Part shown: positions 60,322 to 64,000 of the stretch, piece after piece | Layout: the number at the start of each line of letters is the position of its first letter | Numbering within the stretch: position 1 is the first letter of the stretch | NCBI RefSeq assembly: GCF_003751805.1 | Contig: NZ_RKHQ01000001.1 | Location: forward strand, 1,550,001 to 1,614,000 | Direction of reading: 5' to 3' | Source of the DNA: Salana multivorans | GTDB taxonomy: Bacteria > Actinomycetota > Actinomycetes > Actinomycetales > Beutenbergiaceae | Length of the DNA: 64,000 nucleotides | Made by a program: the position numbers and the translations under genes | Notes under the pieces: generated by a model | What the model was told of the DNA's origin: nothing | The model's input: the letters and a program-made list of their open reading frames with translations, nothing else | Databases searched by the model: none

Positions 60322-60816
60322 ATGGCCCTCGTCGTCGCCGCAGCGATCCTGGACGATCTCGTCCACCCCACCCGCCTGCTGGCGGCCCGCCGGAGCGCGC
60401 CCAAGACGCTCGCGGGCGCGTGGGAGTTCCCGGGTGGCAAGGTCGAGCCGGGGGAGCTGCCGGCGGTGGCGCTGCGCCGGGAGCTCGTGGAGGAGCTCGG
60501 CGTCGAGGTCGCGCTCGGCTCGCTGGTCGCCGGTCCGGGGATCGACGACGCGGAGGGTCGCGGCGTGCTGAGCGACCTCGCCGGGCTGGGCGGGGAGGAC
60601 GCCGACGCGGCCCACCTCACCTGGCCGATCCACCAGGGGCACGTGATGCTCGTCTGGTTGGCCGTGCTGGAGCCCGGCTCGGGGGAGCCGCGACCGCTGC
60701 AGGACCACGACGAGCTGCGCTGGCTGCCCATCGGGGAGTGGCTGAGCGTGCCGTGGCTGCCGGCGGACCTGCCGATCGTCGAGGCCGTCGCGCGCGACCT
60801 CCGGGTCACGATTTGA
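60322..60816 (+). CDS. MutT-type Nudix hydrolase
   Basis: 164 residues. The Nudix box GGKVEPGELPAVALRREL is followed by VEELGVEV (about 37-62), with all key Gly, Arg, Glu residues. The N-terminal VVAAAILDDLVHPTRLLAAR and DELRWLPIGEWLSVPWLP near the end fit MutT/NudG-like (8-oxo-)dGTP or dCTP diphosphatases that clean the nucleotide pool. Start ATG with TACGCT 6 bases upstream. It ends at TGA (60814-60816), 12 bases before the hairpin at 60828-60856. Confidence 0.92.
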   Translation: MALVVAAAILDDLVHPTRLLAARRSAPKTLAGAWEFPGGKVEPGELPAVALRRELVEELGVEVALGSLVAGPGIDDAEGRGVLSDLAGLGGEDADAAHLTWPIHQGHVMLVWLAVLEPGSGEPRPLQDHDELRWLPIGEWLSVPWLPADLPIVEAVARDLRVTI

Positions 60817-60827
60817 TCACGATGTGA

Positions 60828-60856
60828 GCAAAGCGTCCATGATTCGGACGCTTTGC
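60828..60856. terminator. Perfect 11-bp dyad between mutT-like gene and gluB
   Basis: GCAAAGCGTCC and GGACGCTTTGC (60828-60838 and 60846-60856) around a 7-base loop, 12 bases after the Nudix stop and about 33 bases upstream of the gluB -10 box. Most simply a terminator, though it lacks a T tract. The A/T in the arms and its position also suit an operator for the transporter. Confidence 0.55.
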
Positions 60857-60888
60857 GCCCTCCGTCCGTTCGTGTCGGTGGTCGCGGT

Positions 60889-60894
60889 TAGCCT
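60889..60894 (+). promoter_or_regulatory. -10 box TAGCCT of gluB
   Basis: TAGCCT lies 29 bases before ATG 60924, with AAGGAGG at 60912-60918 as the ribosome site. The leader is short. Confidence 0.45.
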
Positions 60895-60923
60895 CGACGA
60901 ACTGACCAACCAAGGAGGCTGCC

Positions 60924-61937
60924 ATGAAGGCGACCCGAATCGTCGCGGCTGGTGCCGCGGCTCTTGTTGCGCTCGGTCTGGCTGCGTGCGGCCCCGAGAG
61001 CACCCCGCCCGACACGTCGACCGACGCCACCGCCGGTGGCGACGGGACGACCAGCGCGTCGACCGACTCGGGCTCCGGTGAGGGCACCGGAGTCGTCGGG
61101 GGCGCGCTCGACGTCGCCGCGTACGACGAGATCATCGCGAAGGGACCCGTCGCGGACGACGCGGCGGTCGCCGCGTCCGAGTGGGCCAGCGCCATCAAGG
61201 CCGAGGGCAAGCTCCGCGTCGGCGGCACCGAGACCTCGAACCTGTTCTCGCTGCTCGACCCGTCGACGAAGACCGTGCGCGGCTTCGACGCCGGCCTGTC
61301 CCAGCTGCTGGCGCAGTACATCCTCGGCGAGCCGACGACGGAGCTGACCCAGGTCTCCGTCGACACGCGCGAGGAGCTGATCGTCAACGGTGACGTCGAC
61401 ACGACGATCGCCACCTACTCGATCACGCCGGAGCGTGCCGAGCGGATCGACTTCGCCGGCCCGTACTACGGCTCGCAGGCCGCGATCCTCGTGAAGGCGG
61501 ACAACACGGACATCACCTCGCTGGCCGACCTGGCCGGCAAGACGGTCGCGACGCAGGCCGGCTCCACGGGTGAGACCCTGCTCGAGACCGAGGCGCCCGA
61601 CGCCGACGTCCTCGCGCTGCCCGACCACGCGCAGGCGCTCGAGTCGGTCGTGAACGGGAACGCCGACGCGTACGTCATCGACCAGACGCTCCTGCTCAAC
61701 GCGGTCCTGCAGCAGGAGGGCGCCGTCAAGATCGTCGGCGAGCCGTTCGGCCCGGTCGACCTCTACGGGATCGGCGTGCTCAAGGGCTCGGACGCCACCG
61801 AGTTCGTCAACACGTTCCTGCAGCAGATCATCGACGACGGCCTCTGGGCCGAGCTGTGGACCGTGACGATCGGCGACCGCACCGGCGTCACCGAGGTCCC
61901 GGCCCCGCCGACGGTCGGCGAGACCGGCCTGTCCTGA
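60924..61937 (+). CDS. gluB: Glutamate ABC transporter binding lipoprotein GluB
   Basis: 337 residues. Lipobox ALGLAAC with Cys22 (lipoprotein anchoring outside), a Thr/Ser/Gly-rich spacer (23-60), then the solute-binding fold: KLRVGGTETSNLFSLLDPST, TKTVRGFDAGLSQLLAQYI, ATYSITPERAERIDFAGPYY and TVATQAGSTGETL, like corynebacterial GluB for glutamate. ATG with AAGGAGG 5 bases upstream. In the usual gluABCD order the ATPase gene gluA comes first, but here the Nudix gene takes its place. Followed by gluC after 154 bases and a hairpin. Confidence 0.93.
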   Translation: MKATRIVAAGAAALVALGLAACGPESTPPDTSTDATAGGDGTTSASTDSGSGEGTGVVGGALDVAAYDEIIAKGPVADDAAVAASEWASAIKAEGKLRVGGTETSNLFSLLDPSTKTVRGFDAGLSQLLAQYILGEPTTELTQVSVDTREELIVNGDVDTTIATYSITPERAERIDFAGPYYGSQAAILVKADNTDITSLADLAGKTVATQAGSTGETLLETEAPDADVLALPDHAQALESVVNGNADAYVIDQTLLLNAVLQQEGAVKIVGEPFGPVDLYGIGVLKGSDATEFVNTFLQQIIDDGLWAELWTVTIGDRTGVTEVPAPPTVGETGLS

Positions 61938-61941
61938 TCGA

Positions 61942-61956
61942 CCCCGGTCGCCGGGG
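61942..61956 (+). terminator. Attenuating hairpin between gluB and gluC
   Basis: CCCCGG-tcg-CCGGGG, 6-base arms, 4 bases after the gluB stop. Could lower permease expression relative to the binding protein, a common arrangement. Small and common in G+C-rich DNA. Confidence 0.4.
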
Positions 61957-62091
61957 CCTGTCCGACTCCCGGTCGGGTCCCGCGACCGAGCCGCCGTCGC
62001 CGTCGTCGTCGATCGTTCGAGAGAATGACGACGGCGGCGGCGTCGCGGCCGTCCCGCGGACCTCGACGACCTCACGACGGAGGGAGGGCAG

Positions 62092-62739
62092 ATGGAGATC
62101 CTGTTCGGCGAGTACGGCGGGCTGCTCCTGCGGGGGACGCTGCTGAGTCTCCAGCTCGCCCTCATCGGTTTCCTCGGGGCGATGGTGCTCGGCACGATCC
62201 TGGCGATGTTCCGGGTCTCCCCGATCCCGCCCCTGCGCGCGTTCGGCGGGCTCTACGTCGAGTTCTTCCGCAACGTGCCGATGGTGACGCTCATGATCCT
62301 CGTCGTGTACGGCCTCCCGTACGCGGGGGTCAACCTCGGCCAGTTCTGGTCGGTCATCGCCGCGATCATCACGGTCGGCGCGGCGTTCGCGTGCGAGACG
62401 ATCCGGACCGGGATCAACGCGGTCTCCGCCGGCCAGGTCGAGGCCGCACGCGCGATCGGTCTCACGTTCTGGGGCATCTCCAAGGAGCTGGTCGTGCCGC
62501 AGGCGGTGCGCTCCGTCATCAGCCCGCTCGTGACGCTCTTCATCGGGATCCTGCTCTCCTCCTCCCTCGCGGCCGTCGTCGGGATGCGCGAGCTGACCGC
62601 CACCGCCGGGTACATCAACAACAAGGCGGCGCTCGGGCTGCTCACCTTCGGCGTCATCGCCGTCATCTACATGGTGATCTCGCTCGTCGCCGCGGGGATC
62701 GGCATCCTGCTCGAGCGCCGGTTCCGGGTGCTGCGATGA
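62092..62739 (+). CDS. gluC: Glutamate ABC transporter permease GluC
   Basis: 215 residues. Amino-acid permease of the polar amino-acid ABC type with about five helices. FRNVPMVTLMILVVYGLPYAG and AIGLTFWGISKELVVPQAVR (EAA-like loop, cytoplasmic contact with the ATPase) are visible, with a GQVEAARAIG motif. ATG 62092 follows GGAGGGAGG at 5 bases. Forms the channel with GluD, whose gene follows 13 bases later. Confidence 0.94.
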   Translation: MEILFGEYGGLLLRGTLLSLQLALIGFLGAMVLGTILAMFRVSPIPPLRAFGGLYVEFFRNVPMVTLMILVVYGLPYAGVNLGQFWSVIAAIITVGAAFACETIRTGINAVSAGQVEAARAIGLTFWGISKELVVPQAVRSVISPLVTLFIGILLSSSLAAVVGMRELTATAGYINNKAALGLLTFGVIAVIYMVISLVAAGIGILLERRFRVLR

Positions 62740-62752
62740 CGGGGGCCGAGCG

Positions 62753-63604
62753 ATGAGCGCGCACGCGCTGTTCGACGCGCCGGGGCCGCGGGGTCGGCTG
62801 ACCATCCGCGTCGTCACCGGCCTCTCGGTGCTGCTCGCGGCCGGGCTGGCCGCCCTCGTCTACTGGCAGCTCTACCGGACCGGCCAGCTCGCGCCGTCGA
62901 AGTGGCGCCCGTTCGCCATGCCGGGGACGATCGAGTACCTGCTCGACGGCCTGCGCGGCACCGCCGTCGCGGCCCTCGGCTCTGCCGTGCTGGCGCTGCC
63001 GGCCGGGCTGCTGCTCGCGCTCGGCCGCGTCTCCCGGCACCGCTGGCTGAGCTGGCCGTCCATCGCGTTCATCGAGGGCTTCCGGGCCGTGCCCGTCCTG
63101 CTCGTCATCTACGCGTTCATGTTCGCGCTGCCGCAGTACGGCATCAACCTCTCGCACTACTGGAAGCTCGTCACGCCGATCACGCTGTGCGCGGCCGCCG
63201 TGCTCGCCGAGGTGTTCCGCGCCGGGATGCTCGCCGTGCCGCGCGGGCAGAGCGAGGCGGCGCTCGCGCTCGGGCTGCGCGAGGGGGCGGTCAAGCGGAT
63301 CGTCGTGCTCCCGCAGGCGCTGCGCATGGTCGTGCCGGCGCTCGTCGCCCAGGCCGTCGTGGTCGTCAAGGACACCGCGTTCGGCTACGTCGTCTCCTAC
63401 CCCGAGCTCATGCAGTCCGGGAAGGTGCTGGTCGCCAACACGAACAACCTCGTGCAGACCTACCTCGTCATCACGGCCATCTACGTCGTGGTCAACGTGC
63501 TCATCTCGCTCCTCGCGCAGCGCCTGGAGATGTGGCTCAACCGGCGCGGCGGCCGCGGATCGACGTCGATCCTGGCGAAGGCCCGCCGCTCGACGATCCA
63601 GTAG
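62753..63604 (+). CDS. gluD: Glutamate ABC transporter permease GluD
   Basis: 283 residues, partner permease of GluC. Five or more helices, FRAVPVLLVIYAFMFALPQYG (RA-V-P as in family), the cytoplasmic EAA-type loop PRGQSEAALALGLREGAVK and IVVLPQALRMVVPALVAQ. The C-terminal basic segment (RRGGRGSTSILAKARRSTIQ) is unusual. ATG 62753 overlaps nothing; GGGGCCGAG precedes it. Last gene before the right-edge repeats, and no gluA has appeared. Confidence 0.94.
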   Translation: MSAHALFDAPGPRGRLTIRVVTGLSVLLAAGLAALVYWQLYRTGQLAPSKWRPFAMPGTIEYLLDGLRGTAVAALGSAVLALPAGLLLALGRVSRHRWLSWPSIAFIEGFRAVPVLLVIYAFMFALPQYGINLSHYWKLVTPITLCAAAVLAEVFRAGMLAVPRGQSEAALALGLREGAVKRIVVLPQALRMVVPALVAQAVVVVKDTAFGYVVSYPELMQSGKVLVANTNNLVQTYLVITAIYVVVNVLISLLAQRLEMWLNRRGGRGSTSILAKARRSTIQ

Positions 63605-63644
63605 CCCCGAGCCCGGCCGGGCGCAGCGTGGCCCTCGCGACGAC

Positions 63645-64000
63645 GGTGTCCACCGTGGAGCCGGGTGCTTAGCCGGATCCGGTTGGTAGGTGGCCACGGC
63701 GCGAGCGGTGTCCACCGTGGGGCCGGGTGCGCGGCCGGATCCGGTTGGCCGGGGGCCACGGCGCGAGCGGTGTCCACGGGTGCGCGGTGTCCACCGTGGA
63801 GCCGGGCGCGCGGTCAGTCCCGGTTGGTGGGTGGCCATGGCGCGAGCGGTGTCCACCGTGGGGCCGGGTGCCGTGCCCGAGCCGGTTGGTCGGTGGCCAC
63901 GGCGGGAGCGGTGTCCACGGTGGAGCCGAGTGCTCGGCGGATCCGGCTGGTAGGTGGCCACGGCTGTGGGCTGCGTCCGCCGGTGCGCGGTGTCCACCGT
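63645..64000. repeat. Minisatellite: 62-63 bp units, some with 17-bp extra
   Basis: Six imperfect units starting GTGTCCACCGTGG at 63645, 63708, 63787, 63849, 63911 and 63990, spacing 63, 79, 62, 62 and 79. The 79-base steps contain an extra 16-17 bases. Each unit carries TCCAC-n-GTGGA, a GGATCCGG-type core (CCGGATCCGG in some) and GTGGCCAC, i.e. three palindromes. Spacing is not a multiple of three, so no protein repeat. It continues past the window edge. No spacers, so not CRISPR. Confidence 0.85.

Noticed and set aside
59345-60571. + strand frame starting in Gly/Ser/Val-rich repeats (GSGSADGSSVGSSVG type)
   Set aside because: It is the mirror of the Pro/Thr-rich - strand tail and then runs antisense through map. 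No start signals.
63481-63997. Repeat protein encoded in the minisatellite
   Set aside because: Unit spacings of 62 and 79 shift the frame between units. Both strands give Arg/Pro/Gly text without conserved codons.
63645-64000. CRISPR array at the right edge
   Set aside because: Units are 62-79 bases with the whole unit repeated and no unique spacers of 30-40 bases. No cas gene seen.

Overview
The window is about 74% G+C, with third codon positions almost always G or C, many GTG starts, and families typical of high-GC Actinobacteria: a Rv0909/MT0933-like small protein, LmeA-type DUF2993, DUF5979 surface repeats, a Corynebacterium-type glutamate ABC transporter, an MshA-like glycosyltransferase and a DUF4203 membrane protein. 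The mix best suits the Micrococcales, perhaps Cellulomonadaceae or Promicromonosporaceae. That placement is an inference, because there is no rRNA or ribosomal protein to test it. The stretch reads as ordinary chromosome. No transposase, integrase, phage gene or CRISPR array was seen.

Layout. 1-6 kb: 3' end of a GH13 alpha-glucosidase, a 59-residue MT0933-like protein, a divergent pair (PQQ-like membrane protein and SDR epimerase), glycerate kinase, and a LacI regulator. 6-14.4 kb: the RNA helicase HrpA, an aldo-keto reductase, a CopD-CtaG fusion and apt. 14.4-24.7 kb: an unusually A+T-rich leader, a 3133-residue secreted repeat protein, then a cluster of seven hairpins. 24.7-32 kb: DUF2993 protein with YbaK, an MshA-like glycosyltransferase, a SWIM/SNF2 helicase and a PAP2 phosphatase. 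32-40.4 kb: DUF4352 membrane protein, a NarL-type two-component system, an aldo-keto reductase, DUF4203, glutaredoxin, DCC thiol protein, two tandem universal stress proteins and DUF488. 40.4-47.5 kb: a complete Mrp/Mnh cation/proton antiporter operon with MrpB fused to MrpA. 47.7-54.4 kb: an alpha/beta hydrolase, two PQQ-like membrane proteins, dcd coupled to an unrecognised gene, and tRNA-Gly(CCC). 54.4-60.8 kb: M50-like membrane peptidase, Rsm22 methyltransferase, MFS carrier, ComB-like phosphatase, PfkB kinase, map and a MutT-type Nudix hydrolase. 60.9-63.6 kb: gluBCD without its ATPase. 63.6-64 kb: a non-coding minisatellite that runs off the right edge.

The clearest genome-wide signal is leaderless transcription. 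At 21 genes a -10-like hexamer ends exactly 6 or 7 bases before the start codon and there is no Shine-Dalgarno sequence. The pattern also helps choose starts. Inside operons, 1-, 4- or 8-base stop/start overlaps couple translation instead (mrp, dcd, ybaK, kinase/regulator). The most unusual protein is the giant surface protein. Its 15 tandem DUF5979-type repeats each keep a Lys-Glu-Asn set fitting an intramolecular isopeptide bond. Thirteen also keep a cysteine pair, which is lost as a pair in the last two. Other points of interest are a Pro/Thr/Asp/Glu-rich tail that follows the map stop codon in the +1 frame at a UGA-C site, the hairpin cluster after the giant gene, and the right-edge minisatellite.
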